Positions 1-8,773 of a DNA stretch of 64,000 nt are shown here, piece after piece (within the stretch, counting starts at the first letter, position 1; every line of letters starts with the position of its first letter). The position numbers and the translations under genes are program-made. The notes beneath the pieces were generated by a model. It searched no databases. It was not told the origin of the DNA and was given only the letters and a program-made list of their open reading frames with translations. The stretch comes from Ureibacillus manganicus DSM 26584 (GTDB taxonomy: Bacteria > Bacillota > Bacilli > Bacillales_A > Planococcaceae): NCBI RefSeq assembly GCF_000772945.1, contig NZ_JPVN01000002.1:184885-248884 (forward strand). The letters run 5' to 3'.

Positions 1-58
1 GATCACGTAAAGCTTGCAAGTTTTCTTCTAAAAACCTATCTAAAATTTTCTCCAACAT
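1..58 (-). CDS. Partial CDS, N-terminus only, cut by the window edge
   Basis: An ATG at 58 is preceded by an excellent Shine-Dalgarno (TGAGGAGGGG on the minus strand, 61-70), and the frame is open to the left edge. The 19 visible residues, MLEKILDRFLEENLQALRD, look like an amphipathic helix and are not enough to identify the family. It lies 34 bases downstream of the thioredoxin-domain gene on the same strand with no terminator between, so the two probably form an operon. Confidence 0.6.
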   Translation of the reverse strand, partial: MLEKILDRFLEENLQALRD

Positions 59-92
59 AACCCCTCCTCATATAATGCGTGTACCTTAGTAC

Positions 93-1178
93 TTAATTTA
101 AAAATGATTCAAGTGTGTTTTTATCCATTGGACCGACGATTTTTTGATAGATTTGCCCCTTCTCATCTATAATATATGTGGTCGGTATCGAGAAAATTTC
201 ATATGCATCGCCATACTCTCCATTTACATCTAGTGGAATGGTGAATGTTAACCCGTTGTCGCCTACAAACTTCTCTACGGCTTCAACACCATTGTCCCTA
301 CTAGTTAAATTCACCGCAATTACCTCAATTTCATCCCCATGTTCTTCGTAGAATTTCTGCATATGTGGCATTTCTGCTTTACACGGCGGACACCAAGTAG
401 CCCAAAAATTTAATATTACTTTTTTGCCACGGTAATCTGATAATCTAACTGTTTCCCCAGAGATTGTCTGCAACTCAAAATCAGTTGCCTCTCCTATTAC
501 AATAGTTTTCTTGTCCTTCTCAAAATTTAATGCAACAGAGGCGGCTAATATGACAATGAACACCCAAGATAAAATATTTTTTAGAAGGTGTCGTTCTTTC
601 AATACAATTAATAACAAAGCAATCGTACTTATACTAATGAACAGCCATCCTTCTAATGCAAAAAGTTTTTGATTATAAGCTAAAAAGATAGAATTTAATA
701 GAATTAAAATAAAAAGCTTGGTTGAATTTTCCTTATTATTATTTCTAATTGCAACGTAAACATAAGCTATTATAATAACGGCTCCAGCAACCCATTCACT
801 TGTAAGAAGGAATTCACTCCCTTGGAATAATAGATAAAACTCTAAAAACGAATAGAGCCAGCCGTACCAATCTAAAATTTTCGACTGTATTTTAGTTCTA
901 TAAATTAGAATCATTGAAACTACTATTACTGCTAAAATATGTCCCCATACACCACCACTAAAATAAAGAGCAGATATTGGATTTTTAATAAACATCGGCC
1001 ACTCAATGAGGATATAGCTTAGTTTCCACACAATTATGTAATAAAACAACGCATCTTGAAAAAAAGACTCCGATTTTTTATAAAATAATTTCTCCGCTAA
1101 CATAAATAAAACAAGTGCTAATAGGAATGCAGCCCATTCAGTTTTAACAGAAATATTACCAACCTCAATATACGACAA
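93..1178 (-). CDS. Membrane protein with C-terminal thioredoxin (ResA/TlpA-like) domain
   Basis: 361 residues. The first about 215 are very hydrophobic, with roughly six to seven membrane segments, and loosely recall the prolipoprotein diacylglyceryl transferase fold found fused to thioredoxins in some Bacillales (inference). Residues about 228-361 are a ResA/TlpA-like thioredoxin: the WATWCPPC active site has Cys263 and Cys266, and a cis-Pro lies in FSIPTTYI. The known role of such domains is thiol-disulfide exchange outside the membrane, for example cytochrome c maturation or protein reduction. The start is TTG at 1178, nine bases after AAAGGAGG. The gene is upstream of the partial CDS at the left edge and probably cotranscribed with it. 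The redox domain is certain; the partner protein is unknown. Confidence 0.85.
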   Translation of the reverse strand: MSYIEVGNISVKTEWAAFLLALVLFMLAEKLFYKKSESFFQDALFYYIIVWKLSYILIEWPMFIKNPISALYFSGGVWGHILAVIVVSMILIYRTKIQSKILDWYGWLYSFLEFYLLFQGSEFLLTSEWVAGAVIIIAYVYVAIRNNNKENSTKLFILILLNSIFLAYNQKLFALEGWLFISISTIALLLIVLKERHLLKNILSWVFIVILAASVALNFEKDKKTIVIGEATDFELQTISGETVRLSDYRGKKVILNFWATWCPPCKAEMPHMQKFYEEHGDEIEVIAVNLTSRDNGVEAVEKFVGDNGLTFTIPLDVNGEYGDAYEIFSIPTTYIIDEKGQIYQKIVGPMDKNTLESFLN

Positions 1179-1260
1179 TTGTTTTCGCCTCCTTTAACTG
1201 ACACCAACCTAAGTTGTTCCCAATTATACTTTAAATATTTTTTTGAAAATAATAAAAAAA

Positions 1261-1289
1261 CTCGTAAAAGACTACGAATCTTTTACGAG
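1261..1289 (-). terminator. Intrinsic terminator of the YczE-like gene
   Basis: Perfect inverted repeat CTCGTAAAAGA / TCTTTTACGAG with a short loop, followed on the minus strand by a run of seven T. It lies just after the stop at 1302. Confidence 0.9.
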
Positions 1290-1301
1290 AATGAAAAGTG
1301 A

Positions 1302-1937
1302 TTAAAAAAATGGTTTCATTTCTTCCACATCACCAATTGCTTTTAGTAGCATTTTGCGGCAATATGGTAGTGAAAATTGTATAACATATCCTGAAAATAC
1401 TGCGATAATAACTGTCCCTACCCCTAGTGGACCACCTAAAATCCAACCTATAAGGGCAACAGCTAACTCAACACTCATCCTAGCTACCCTGATTGAACCG
1501 CCAAATCTTTCGACAATCCACATCATAAGTGAATCTCTCGGTCCAGCCCCTAAGTTCGGCGCAATGTACATTGCACATCCAAATCCTAAAACGAGTAATC
1601 CTAATAAATAATAAATGATTGATGTTGTCAATGAAGTGGATGCTGGCAAAATCCAATAAAATAAGTCTATAAAAAATCCACATACTACCATATTAATCCA
1701 AGTTCCAATTTTCGGGAATTGACGTTTCATTATTGAAGTAAATCCTATTACAAGTAGACCTGTAATAATATTCCACGTGCCGATTGTTAATCCAAAGTTT
1801 TCAAATAGCGCAATATGAAGAACATCCCAAGCACTCGTTCCTAATTCTGCACCTTTGATCACCATTGAAACCCCTAATGATAAAATGACGATTCCTACAA
1901 AAAAGAACGCCCATCGCCACGAATATACTTTTCTCAT
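1302..1937 (-). CDS. YczE/YyaS/YitT family integral membrane protein
   Basis: 211 residues with about five to six membrane helices. Family-typical features include an N-terminal helix followed by GAELGTSAWDVLH, and later MYIAPNLGAGPRDSLM, an internal repeat of the same G-x-x-D pattern that marks the YczE-like group. Function in the family is unresolved; some members affect secondary metabolism or transport at the membrane. The ATG at 1937 has a GAGAGGG Shine-Dalgarno unusually close to it, but no better start exists. The gene is monocistronic, with a strong terminator after it. Confidence 0.8.
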   Translation of the reverse strand: MRKVYSWRWAFFFVGIVILSLGVSMVIKGAELGTSAWDVLHIALFENFGLTIGTWNIITGLLVIGFTSIMKRQFPKIGTWINMVVCGFFIDLFYWILPASTSLTTSIIYYLLGLLVLGFGCAMYIAPNLGAGPRDSLMMWIVERFGGSIRVARMSVELAVALIGWILGGPLGVGTVIIAVFSGYVIQFSLPYCRKMLLKAIGDVEEMKPFF

Positions 1938-2021
1938 TCCCTCTCATTTGCCTTCTTTCTATATATCTACCTATATGTAATCCTATGAATACTATTTTAA
2001 TTAATGGTAATTGACTAGCTA

Positions 2022-2504
2022 TTATTTTATTATATCAGCAAATTGTCCTTTAGTAGTTTTCAGTAGATCATTTGGCGCTAGTTTAATTTGCATGCCTCTT
2101 TTTCCAGCACTTACGATAAAGTAATCAAGGTCGCTTGCACCATCATGAACAAATGTAGGAAAGAGCTTCTTCATTCCAATAGGTGAACAACCTCCACGAA
2201 TGTAACCAGTCGTTTTAAGCAAATCGTTAACGTGAATCATTTCAAGTTTCTTTTCACCAGCAACCTTTGCACATTTTTTCAGGTCAAGTTCATTTGAAAC
2301 TGGAATGACAAATACAAAATATTTACCTGCTCCAGCCTCTGTAACAAGTGTTTTATAAACGTGAGAAACGGGTTGGCCTATTTTAGCAGCTGCAGAAACT
2401 CCGTCAATATGTTCATCTACTTCATATTCAAACAAATCATAAGGAATTTTTCCTTGGTCTAACAATCGAACAGCATTTGTTTTTGATGTTTTCTGTTTTG
2501 CCAC
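2022..2504 (-). CDS. ybaK: Cys-tRNA(Pro)/Cys-tRNA(Cys) deacylase YbaK (EbsC family)
   Basis: 160 residues from a GTG at 2504 preceded by AAAGGGG. A longer frame to 2582 exists, but its first 26 residues have no family resemblance. The YbaK/aa-tRNA editing domain covers the whole protein, with the diagnostic GGCSPIGMKK loop and the catalytic Lys in the VYKTLV segment. The known role is hydrolysis of mischarged Cys-tRNA(Pro) in the cytosol, complementing ProRS editing. It is a single gene, with no clear hairpin terminator after the stop. Confidence 0.9.
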   Translation of the reverse strand: MAKQKTSKTNAVRLLDQGKIPYDLFEYEVDEHIDGVSAAAKIGQPVSHVYKTLVTEAGAGKYFVFVIPVSNELDLKKCAKVAGEKKLEMIHVNDLLKTTGYIRGGCSPIGMKKLFPTFVHDGASDLDYFIVSAGKRGMQIKLAPNDLLKTTKGQFADIIK

Positions 2505-2643
2505 GTGTTGACTTCCCCTTTGTTCATTACGAAATTTTGTATTGAATAAATGTATTCTATTATAAGATATACATCTTTCCAACTAAATTTTTTAACTGTA
2601 TTTCAATTTATTTCCTCTAATAGGGATTTTAGAAATTAAAATA

Positions 2644-2666
2644 AACCCTCAGTATTACTGAGAGTT
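2644..2666 (-). terminator. Weak intrinsic terminator
   Basis: AACTCTCAGTA / TACTGAGGGTT hairpin on the minus strand followed by TTATTTTAATTT, directly after the stop of the 2674-3177 gene. Confidence 0.55.
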
Positions 2667-2673
2667 CAAATTT

Positions 2674-3177
2674 CTATGCAGTTATAATGTACTGTGATTT
2701 ACCATTAACAAAAGTGTTGTGAGCCAAATTCATGTGAAATTTATAGGAAGAAATGGCTTTCTGAAATTTTCTGTACTTTAAATCATTTCTAAATATATTT
2801 TCTTTTATAGCTGTTTCATATGTTGTTGCAAGGTAATCTGTTTTTGTTTTTTCGTAACGATGTAATATATCATTTTTCAAATGATGAAATCGATTTAGTT
2901 CAAATTCTCCATCATCAAAATGGCTTGAACTTGCTACTTCTAACTCCGCAAGACTTATTTCAGTGTTTATGATTGGTTTTAACAATTGTTTTGGTAAGTC
3001 GATTTCAGATTTTAGTAAGTCATTGATTAAATTATTTACTGGATTTTTACTTGCTTCTATAAAAGTAGATGATCTTTTATAAGCTTTTGCCATCTCTTTA
3101 CGTTGAGATTCAAATTTTCGTTCTTCTAATTTATAGTTATCATTTAATGAACTTAAAATCTTCAAATTCCTCACCAC
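2674..3177 (-). CDS. Hypothetical charged helical protein
   Basis: Up to 167 residues, rich in Lys, Glu and Leu and mostly predicted helix; no signal peptide or membrane segment. I do not recognise the family. The start is uncertain: GTG at 3177 has only AAAGAG just upstream, a TTG at 3162 follows GTGAGGAA closely, and a Met at residue 29 gives a shorter protein. A hairpin terminator follows, which supports a real transcription unit. It could be a genuine lineage-specific gene or the tail of a decayed one. Confidence 0.5.
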   Translation of the reverse strand: MVRNLKILSSLNDNYKLEERKFESQRKEMAKAYKRSSTFIEASKNPVNNLINDLLKSEIDLPKQLLKPIINTEISLAELEVASSSHFDDGEFELNRFHHLKNDILHRYEKTKTDYLATTYETAIKENIFRNDLKYRKFQKAISSYKFHMNLAHNTFVNGKSQYIITA

Positions 3178-3263
3178 TCTTTAAGAATTTTAATATCGAT
3201 TATTTTACCACTTTATTACAGTATGTCTACAAGTTTCTTCATTTAATCAGCTACCAAAAAAAT

Positions 3264-3295
3264 ACCTGTGTAAAGATTGATTACTTTACACAGGT
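3264..3295 (-). terminator. Intrinsic terminator of the Na/Pi cotransporter gene
   Basis: Perfect 12-bp inverted repeat ACCTGTGTAAAG / CTTTACACAGGT with an 8-base loop, followed on the minus strand by ATTTTTTTGG, immediately after the stop at 3301. Confidence 0.95.
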
Positions 3296-3300
3296 AAATT

Positions 3301-4926
3301 TTACAAGTTTTCTTCTAGTATAGTTCCAGCGATATTTACTGCATGGTCCCCAACACGTTCTAAATTACTAATAATGTCAGCAAAAACAATACCAGCTGAA
3401 CCAGAACATTCTCCATTATTTAAACGATAAATATGTCGCTTCCTTAATACACGCTCTAATTCGTCAATACGATTTTCATCTTCTAAAACTTTTCTTGCTA
3501 ATTCCTTACTTTGTTTATCTAATGCTAGTATTGCAACACTCACTGTATCCAGAACAAGATTAAACATTTCTTTTAGTTCTTCTTCAGCTTCAACGCTAAA
3601 TTTCACACGATTTGTAACACTATATTGAGTCAGTTCTACTAAGTTTTCTACATGGTCACCAACTCGTTCAATATCTCGTATATTTTGCAATAGGCTATGG
3701 TGAAGTTTTGAATCATTTCCTGACAAAGATTCTTTTGATAATTCTACTAAATAGTCTGTAATTACACGATCTAAATTATTGATGGCTTCTTCTATTTGCT
3801 CAGTAATACCTATATGTTTAGAATCTAAAGTAAATAGAAATTCTTGTGACTCTTGAAGACCTCTAATAGCAAAGTCTCCCATACGGACTACTTCCTCCTT
3901 TGCTTGTCCTAAAGCAATTGAAGGTGAAGTTTCAATTAACGACCGGTCGATATATTTAGGTGAATATTCAATTGTTTTATCTTCTCCAGGAACAATTTTT
4001 GTAACAATATAAGCAATTGCTGCAACAAATGGAAGTTGAATAATCGTATTTAAAACGTTGAATGTACCGTGAGCAAATGCGATTTGCATTTTTTCATCTA
4101 AATTTAGAACTCCAGATATCCACTCTACATAATTAACAAACAACGGTAATATAAGCATGAAAATTACAGTTCCTATAACGTTGAACATCACATGGGCAGC
4201 TGCAGCACGACGAGCTACAACTGATGCTCCTAAAGAGGCTAATATTGCAGTAATAGTTGTCCCAATGTTATCACCAAATAATACTGGCAATGCTCCTCCA
4301 AGTGGAATTAGACCTCCACCATATAATTCTTGCAAAATACCTACTGTTGCAGATGAAGATTGAACAATTAAAGTAAAGATTGTACCTGCTACTACACCTA
4401 AGATTGGAAATTCACTAAAACTTACAGTTAAATCTATAAATGCTTCAGCGCCTCGTAATGGTTTCATCCCATCACCCATCATTTCAAGACCGATGAATAG
4501 GCCAGCAAAACCAAATAATATTTGACCGATATTTTGAATGCTGTTCTTTTTAAAGAAGAAAAGTAAAACCGCGCCTAGTGCCATAATAGGGTAGGCATAA
4601 GTTCCAACATCAAATCCAATGATAAACGCAGTTATTGTAGTACCAATATTAGCACCCATAATAACGCCAATTGCCTGTCTTAGATTCATAAACCCAGCAC
4701 TAACTAGTCCTACTGTAATGACTGTTGTACCTGAACTGGATTGTATCAATACTGTAACGAGTATACCTACCAACACACCCATTAATGGATTTGTCGTAAA
4801 TCTATCTAAAATCTCGCGTAGTCGATCTCCTGCTGCTTTTTGCAGACCATCACCCATAAATTTTATAGCAAATAAAAATAGCCCTAGTCCTCCTAGGAAT
4901 TGGAATAACATCGTCTGCCAATCCAT
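3301..4926 (-). CDS. Na/Pi cotransporter family protein with PhoU-like C-terminal domain
   Basis: 541 residues. The two inverted Na/Pi-cotransporter repeats carry the signature QSSSGTTV (about residue 62) and QSSSATV (about residue 190) within eight or more membrane helices, covering residues 1-310. Residues about 340-541 form paired PhoU-type helical bundles with the repeated RVGDHxxN motif. The family performs Na+-dependent phosphate uptake at the cytoplasmic membrane, and the PhoU part is thought to sense or gate. The ATG at 4926 follows GGAAGGGTGG. An array of 11-bp spaced TT-A-CA boxes lies about 70-130 bp upstream and suggests PhoP control (see separate entry). Monocistronic. Confidence 0.92.
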   Translation of the reverse strand: MDWQTMLFQFLGGLGLFLFAIKFMGDGLQKAAGDRLREILDRFTTNPLMGVLVGILVTVLIQSSSGTTVITVGLVSAGFMNLRQAIGVIMGANIGTTITAFIIGFDVGTYAYPIMALGAVLLFFFKKNSIQNIGQILFGFAGLFIGLEMMGDGMKPLRGAEAFIDLTVSFSEFPILGVVAGTIFTLIVQSSSATVGILQELYGGGLIPLGGALPVLFGDNIGTTITAILASLGASVVARRAAAAHVMFNVIGTVIFMLILPLFVNYVEWISGVLNLDEKMQIAFAHGTFNVLNTIIQLPFVAAIAYIVTKIVPGEDKTIEYSPKYIDRSLIETSPSIALGQAKEEVVRMGDFAIRGLQESQEFLFTLDSKHIGITEQIEEAINNLDRVITDYLVELSKESLSGNDSKLHHSLLQNIRDIERVGDHVENLVELTQYSVTNRVKFSVEAEEELKEMFNLVLDTVSVAILALDKQSKELARKVLEDENRIDELERVLRKRHIYRLNNGECSGSAGIVFADIISNLERVGDHAVNIAGTILEENL

Positions 4927-4994
4927 TAAGTAGTTTCCACCCTTCCAATGTCTTCGACACTATTATTCATATTTCGCCCTCTAGTGTAAATGAT

Positions 4995-5055
4995 TTTACA
5001 ATTTTGAAATATAAAATTTACAATACCTTTACAATACCTTAATACAATATTCACA
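4995..5055 (-). promoter_or_regulatory. Candidate PhoP binding array (Pho box) upstream of the Na/Pi cotransporter
   Basis: On the plus strand TTTACA occurs at 4995, 5017 and 5028, TTAATA at 5039 and TTCACA at 5050. The last four are spaced exactly 11 bp apart and the first is two periods away. The B. subtilis PhoP site is known as repeats of TT(A/C/T)A(C/A/T)A with about 11-bp period. The position upstream of a phosphate transporter fits. topB starts 220 bp to the right and is less likely to be the target. Binding is inferred. Confidence 0.55.
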
Positions 5056-5275
5056 TTTCATAGATTTAACAAAAAAAATTTATAATACAATTAAAGTTTA
5101 TTTCATTTATACAAGGCTATAATTACCTTTTAAATATTGAGATTAATTGTTAATACTTCAATCATTTAATTTCTAATACTTTTTGCATATTGCATTACAA
5201 TCATACGCTTTCACTGAAACAACTCTTATCATATGCTATATTAATTTCTATGGTAGTTAGAAAGGATGTTTGGCA

Positions 5276-7468
5276 ATGGCAAAAAGTTTAGTACTTGCAG
5301 AAAAACCTTCTGTCGCACGTGATATAGCTAACGTTTTGAAATGTACAAAAAAAGGAAATGGTTTTCTTGAAGGTGACCAATATATAGTTACTTGGGCATT
5401 AGGCCATCTCGTCACATTAGCAGATCCAGAAAGTTACGATGTGAAATATAAAACGTGGAATTTAGAAGATTTACCGATGTTACCAGATCGCTTAAAACTA
5501 ACAGTCATTAAACAATCTGGTAAGCAATTTAATAGCGTAAAATCACAATTATTACGTGCCGATGTATCAGATATTATCATTGCTACTGATGCTGGTCGCG
5601 AAGGTGAACTTGTAGCACGATGGATTATTGAAAAAGCAAAAGTTCGTAAACCGATAAAACGCTTATGGATTTCATCAGTGACAGATAAAGCAATTAAAGA
5701 CGGATTCAAAAACTTAAAGCCTGGGAAAGCCTATGAAAACTTATATGAATCCGCAGTTGCCCGTTCAGAAGCAGATTGGTATATCGGTTTAAATGCTACC
5801 CGCGCTTTAACGACACGATTCAACGCTCAATTAAATTGTGGCCGTGTTCAAACGCCAACTGTTGCAATTATTGCAGCTCGAGAAGATGAAATTAAAAACT
5901 TCAAATCACAAACCTACTACGGAATTGAAGCAAATACAACAGACAATTTGCGCTTAACTTGGCAAGATGCGAATGGAAACAATCGTAGTTTTAACAAAGA
6001 AAAAATCGATGCAACTGTTCAAAAACTTGGCTCTAAAGATGCTGTTGTAACTGATATTGAGCGTAAAGCCAAAAAATCCTTCGCACCGGGATTATACGAT
6101 TTAACTGAACTTCAACGTGATGCCAATAAAATCTTTGGTTATTCTGCAAAAGAAACATTAAATATAATGCAGAAATTATATGAACAACATAAAGTGTTAA
6201 CTTATCCACGTACAGATTCTCGTTATTTATCTAGTGACATTGTCGCAACAATTCCTGAACGTTTGAAAGCATGTGGAATTGGCGAATACCGATCTTTAAC
6301 TAATAAGATTTTAACTAAACCTATTAAAGCAACGAAAGCTTTTGTAGATGATAGTAAAGTAAGTGACCATCATGCAATCATCCCCACAGAGGGCATTGTA
6401 CAAATGGCAAAATTTACCGACAAAGAACGTAAGATTTATGATTTAGTAGTGAAACGCTTTTTAGCTGTTTTGTTTCCTCCATTTGAATACGAACAACTAA
6501 CGTTACATGCAAAAATCGGAGATGAGACGTTTATCGCAAGAGGAAAAACGATTCTTTCAAATGGTTGGAAGGAAGTTTATGGACATCATTTCGATGATGA
6601 GGATTCAAATGATGATGTAAAAGAACAAATTTTGCCACGCATTGAAAAAGGGCAAAACTTATCAATTAAATTGGTAGTTCAAACCTCTGGCCAAACTAAA
6701 CCACCAGCAAGATTTACAGAAGCTAGTCTCTTATCTGCAATGGAGAACCCGGTAAAATACATGGAAACGCAAGATAAAAAACTTGCCGATACGTTAAAAT
6801 CAACTGGCGGACTTGGAACTGTAGCAACTCGTGCAGATATTATTGATAAGCTATTCAATTCATTCTTAATTGAAAAACGTGGTGGCAAAGATATTTATTT
6901 AACGTCTAAAGGGCGACAACTTCTTGACTTAGTCCCTGAAGAGTTAAAATCCCCTGCCCTAACTGCAGAATGGGAAATGAAACTCGAAAAGATCGCAAAA
7001 GGTCAATTGAAGAAAGACGTTTTTATCAACGAAATGAAAACTTATACAAAAGAAATCGTTTCAGAAATAAAATCGAGCGATAAAAAATATAAACATGATA
7101 ATATCTCCACAAAATCCTGTCCTGACTGTGGAAAACCAATGCTTGAAGTGAACGGCAAAAAAGGAAAAATGCTCGTTTGCCAAGATCGCGATTGTGGACA
7201 TCGTAAAAACGTGTCCCGCGTGACAAATGCTCGCTGTCCGAATTGCCACAAGAAGCTTGAATTACGTGGTGAAGGCGACGGCCAAATATTCGTATGTCAA
7301 TGTGGACACCGTGAAAAACTATCTGCTTTTGAAGCACGACGCAAAAAAGATGGTGGAGGCAAAGTTGATAAGCGTTCTGTACAAAAATATTTAAAACAGC
7401 AACAAAAAGAAGATGAACCTGTAAACAATGCTCTTGCAGAAGCATTAAAGGGACTGAAATTCGATTAG
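5276..7468 (+). CDS. topB: DNA topoisomerase III (type IA)
   Basis: 730 residues from ATG 5276, nine bases after AAAGGA; a TTG two codons earlier lies too close to it. An N-terminal TOPRIM domain (EKPSVA, then TDAGREGE) is followed by the type IA core with the catalytic Tyr at about residue 310 in TYPRTDSRYL. The C-terminus has two Cys4 zinc-ribbon-like modules (CPDCG...CQDRDCG; CPNC...CQCG) and a charged tail. The enzyme relaxes and decatenates DNA by single-strand passage. Length matches B. subtilis TopB (about 727). Two additional copies of the last roughly 20 codons lie downstream (see repeat). No operon partner. Confidence 0.97.
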   Translation: MAKSLVLAEKPSVARDIANVLKCTKKGNGFLEGDQYIVTWALGHLVTLADPESYDVKYKTWNLEDLPMLPDRLKLTVIKQSGKQFNSVKSQLLRADVSDIIIATDAGREGELVARWIIEKAKVRKPIKRLWISSVTDKAIKDGFKNLKPGKAYENLYESAVARSEADWYIGLNATRALTTRFNAQLNCGRVQTPTVAIIAAREDEIKNFKSQTYYGIEANTTDNLRLTWQDANGNNRSFNKEKIDATVQKLGSKDAVVTDIERKAKKSFAPGLYDLTELQRDANKIFGYSAKETLNIMQKLYEQHKVLTYPRTDSRYLSSDIVATIPERLKACGIGEYRSLTNKILTKPIKATKAFVDDSKVSDHHAIIPTEGIVQMAKFTDKERKIYDLVVKRFLAVLFPPFEYEQLTLHAKIGDETFIARGKTILSNGWKEVYGHHFDDEDSNDDVKEQILPRIEKGQNLSIKLVVQTSGQTKPPARFTEASLLSAMENPVKYMETQDKKLADTLKSTGGLGTVATRADIIDKLFNSFLIEKRGGKDIYLTSKGRQLLDLVPEELKSPALTAEWEMKLEKIAKGQLKKDVFINEMKTYTKEIVSEIKSSDKKYKHDNISTKSCPDCGKPMLEVNGKKGKMLVCQDRDCGHRKNVSRVTNARCPNCHKKLELRGEGDGQIFVCQCGHREKLSAFEARRKKDGGGKVDKRSVQKYLKQQQKEDEPVNNALAEALKGLKFD

Positions 7469-7690
7469 ACACCACTTTATTTTCTGCACCGAGCAACTAT
7501 GTAGCGCAGGTGCAAAAAGAAGAAGAACCTGTAAACAATGCGCTCGCTGAAGCTTTAAAGGGACTTAAATTTGATTAGATAACAATTTTAATTTTCTGCA
7601 CCGAGCAACTACGTAGCGCAGGTGCAAAAAGAGGAAGAACCTGTAAACAATGCACTTGCAGAAGCTTTAAAGGGACTTAAATTTGATTAA
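7400..7690 (+). repeat. Triplicated 3' end of topB (three tails, period 110/112 bp)
   Basis: The segment encoding QKEDEPVNNALAEALKGLKFD at the end of topB is repeated at 7512-7578 and 7624-7690, each ending in its own stop. Between the tails the 34-bp stretch beginning TTTTCTGCACCGAGCAAC is also repeated. Differences among the three tails are all at third codon positions (GCT/GCG/GCA, CTT/CTC, GAT/GAA, TAG/TAA). The repeated spacer is in frame with its tail and encodes SAPSNYVAQVQK, aligning with SVQKYLKQQQK of topB. The downstream copies look like displaced alternative topB 3' ends, not a new gene. Confidence 0.85.
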
Positions 7691-7716
7691 GAATTACCTA
7701 AGTACAAACTGAAAAC

Positions 7717-7746
7717 AAAGCTGGGACAATAATTTGTCCCAGCTTT
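7717..7746. terminator. Bidirectional terminator between topB and the lipoprotein gene
   Basis: AAAGCTGGGACAA / TTTGTCCCAGCTTT inverted repeat with T runs on both strands. It separates the convergent topB region and the gene ending at 7746. Confidence 0.9.
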
Positions 7747-8252
7747 TATTCATTAATATTCAATACTATAATATCGAAAAGCTCCTCGTTCACATATAAT
7801 AACAGCGCCCATTCACCCGGTTCTGTAAATTTTACCGATGATGGTGTATGTGCATCTGCTCCATTGTTTTCTCCAGCTAGAGTTACTGACCAACTATCAT
7901 TGCTACTCGTTAGGATGGGATGAATCGTTTCAGTCTCTTTATGATACCCTACAACCGTAAGCTCCTTACCTAATACCTCGTCAATCCCCCATAAATGCCA
8001 CATCCACTTTTGACCATTTAGACTGGGCATATCTGCTCCAATTACTCCAACCATATTTTGATTTCCTACCATTCCATCAAATTCACCTGCTTGACGTTCC
8101 CAGTCAATAATGTCAAAGTCACTTTCCAACACAAACTCAGGCAGGTCGTCAGGAAATGCAAACTTCTTTTCCCCTGCTTCTGCACAACCAACACCAATAA
8201 GTCCTGTTAATACTAACAACATGAATAGCTTTACATATTTCACTATACTCAC
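7746..8252 (-). CDS. Putative lipoprotein, DUF4871-like
   Basis: 168 residues. The N-terminal signal peptide ends in LIGVGC with Cys23, an imperfect lipobox, so membrane anchoring is likely but not certain. The mature part has the spaced pattern WMWHLWG, LTVVGYHKET, and a C-terminal GEWALLLYVN...IVLNINE that resembles the DUF4871 group of Bacillus exported proteins (B. subtilis YhfM type); this assignment is from memory. Start GTG 8252 has GGGAG close by; GTG 8243 is an alternative. Function unknown. Transcribed alone toward the terminator at 7717. Confidence 0.75.
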   Translation of the reverse strand: MSIVKYVKLFMLLVLTGLIGVGCAEAGEKKFAFPDDLPEFVLESDFDIIDWERQAGEFDGMVGNQNMVGVIGADMPSLNGQKWMWHLWGIDEVLGKELTVVGYHKETETIHPILTSSNDSWSVTLAGENNGADAHTPSSVKFTEPGEWALLLYVNEELFDIIVLNINE

Positions 8253-8435
8253 CGCACTCCCTTATACTAACCTCTAGATAAGTTATAGCAGACAACTTGT
8301 AAATATTACTAAAATACTCTAAAAAATAGTAGAAAGAAAGAAACTTCATATATAGTAATATATTTAGGCAATTCACTATCTCCCTCTCATTTTAATGAAT
8401 AAATTAGTAATAAAAAGCGAGAGGAGGTAGTTTGA

Positions 8436-8708
8436 TTGGAGGTGGATTTTTTAGCAGCATTCATTGACCCTAAGTCTTATGTGCTAATTCCTGTACTATA
8501 TATCATCTTGCTACTCCTAAGACAGACACCACGCCTTGCGCCTTGGACACATGCATGGATTATTATTGGTATTAGCGTCATTTCCTGTTTTTTATATTAC
8601 GGCTTTATCATACAATCATTTGTTGAGGGTGTACTTGTTGCAGGAGTATCCATCCTACTTAAAGATTTAATCCATGTTAGAATACGTACTGATGATAAAA
8701 ATAGATAA
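8436..8708 (+). CDS. Small holin-like membrane protein (Hol44/holin superfamily V type)
   Basis: 90 residues with two to three hydrophobic segments: residues 14-28, 42-58 and 63-78. The order FIDPKSYVLIPVLYII, then TPRLAPWTHAW, then a Gly-rich GVLVAGVSILLKDLI matches the phage holin family found scattered in Bacillus chromosomes (for example near sporulation or lysis genes). There is no endolysin next to it and no other phage gene in the window. Start TTG 8436 is eight bases after GGAGG. It may permeabilise the membrane or simply be a domesticated holin. Confidence 0.7.
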   Translation: MEVDFLAAFIDPKSYVLIPVLYIILLLLRQTPRLAPWTHAWIIIGISVISCFLYYGFIIQSFVEGVLVAGVSILLKDLIHVRIRTDDKNR

Positions 8709-8724
8709 TTCAATTACCAAAAGA

Positions 8725-8769
8725 AAAGCTGATTCATACACACCAGACTGGTATGTATAAATTAGCTTT
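8725..8769. terminator. Imperfect terminator between convergent genes
   Basis: AAAGCTgATTcATACA pairs with TGTATaAATTAGCTTT across a short loop. It lies between the holin-like gene (+) and the aminotransferase gene (-). Confidence 0.6.
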
Positions 8770-8773
8770 ACAT

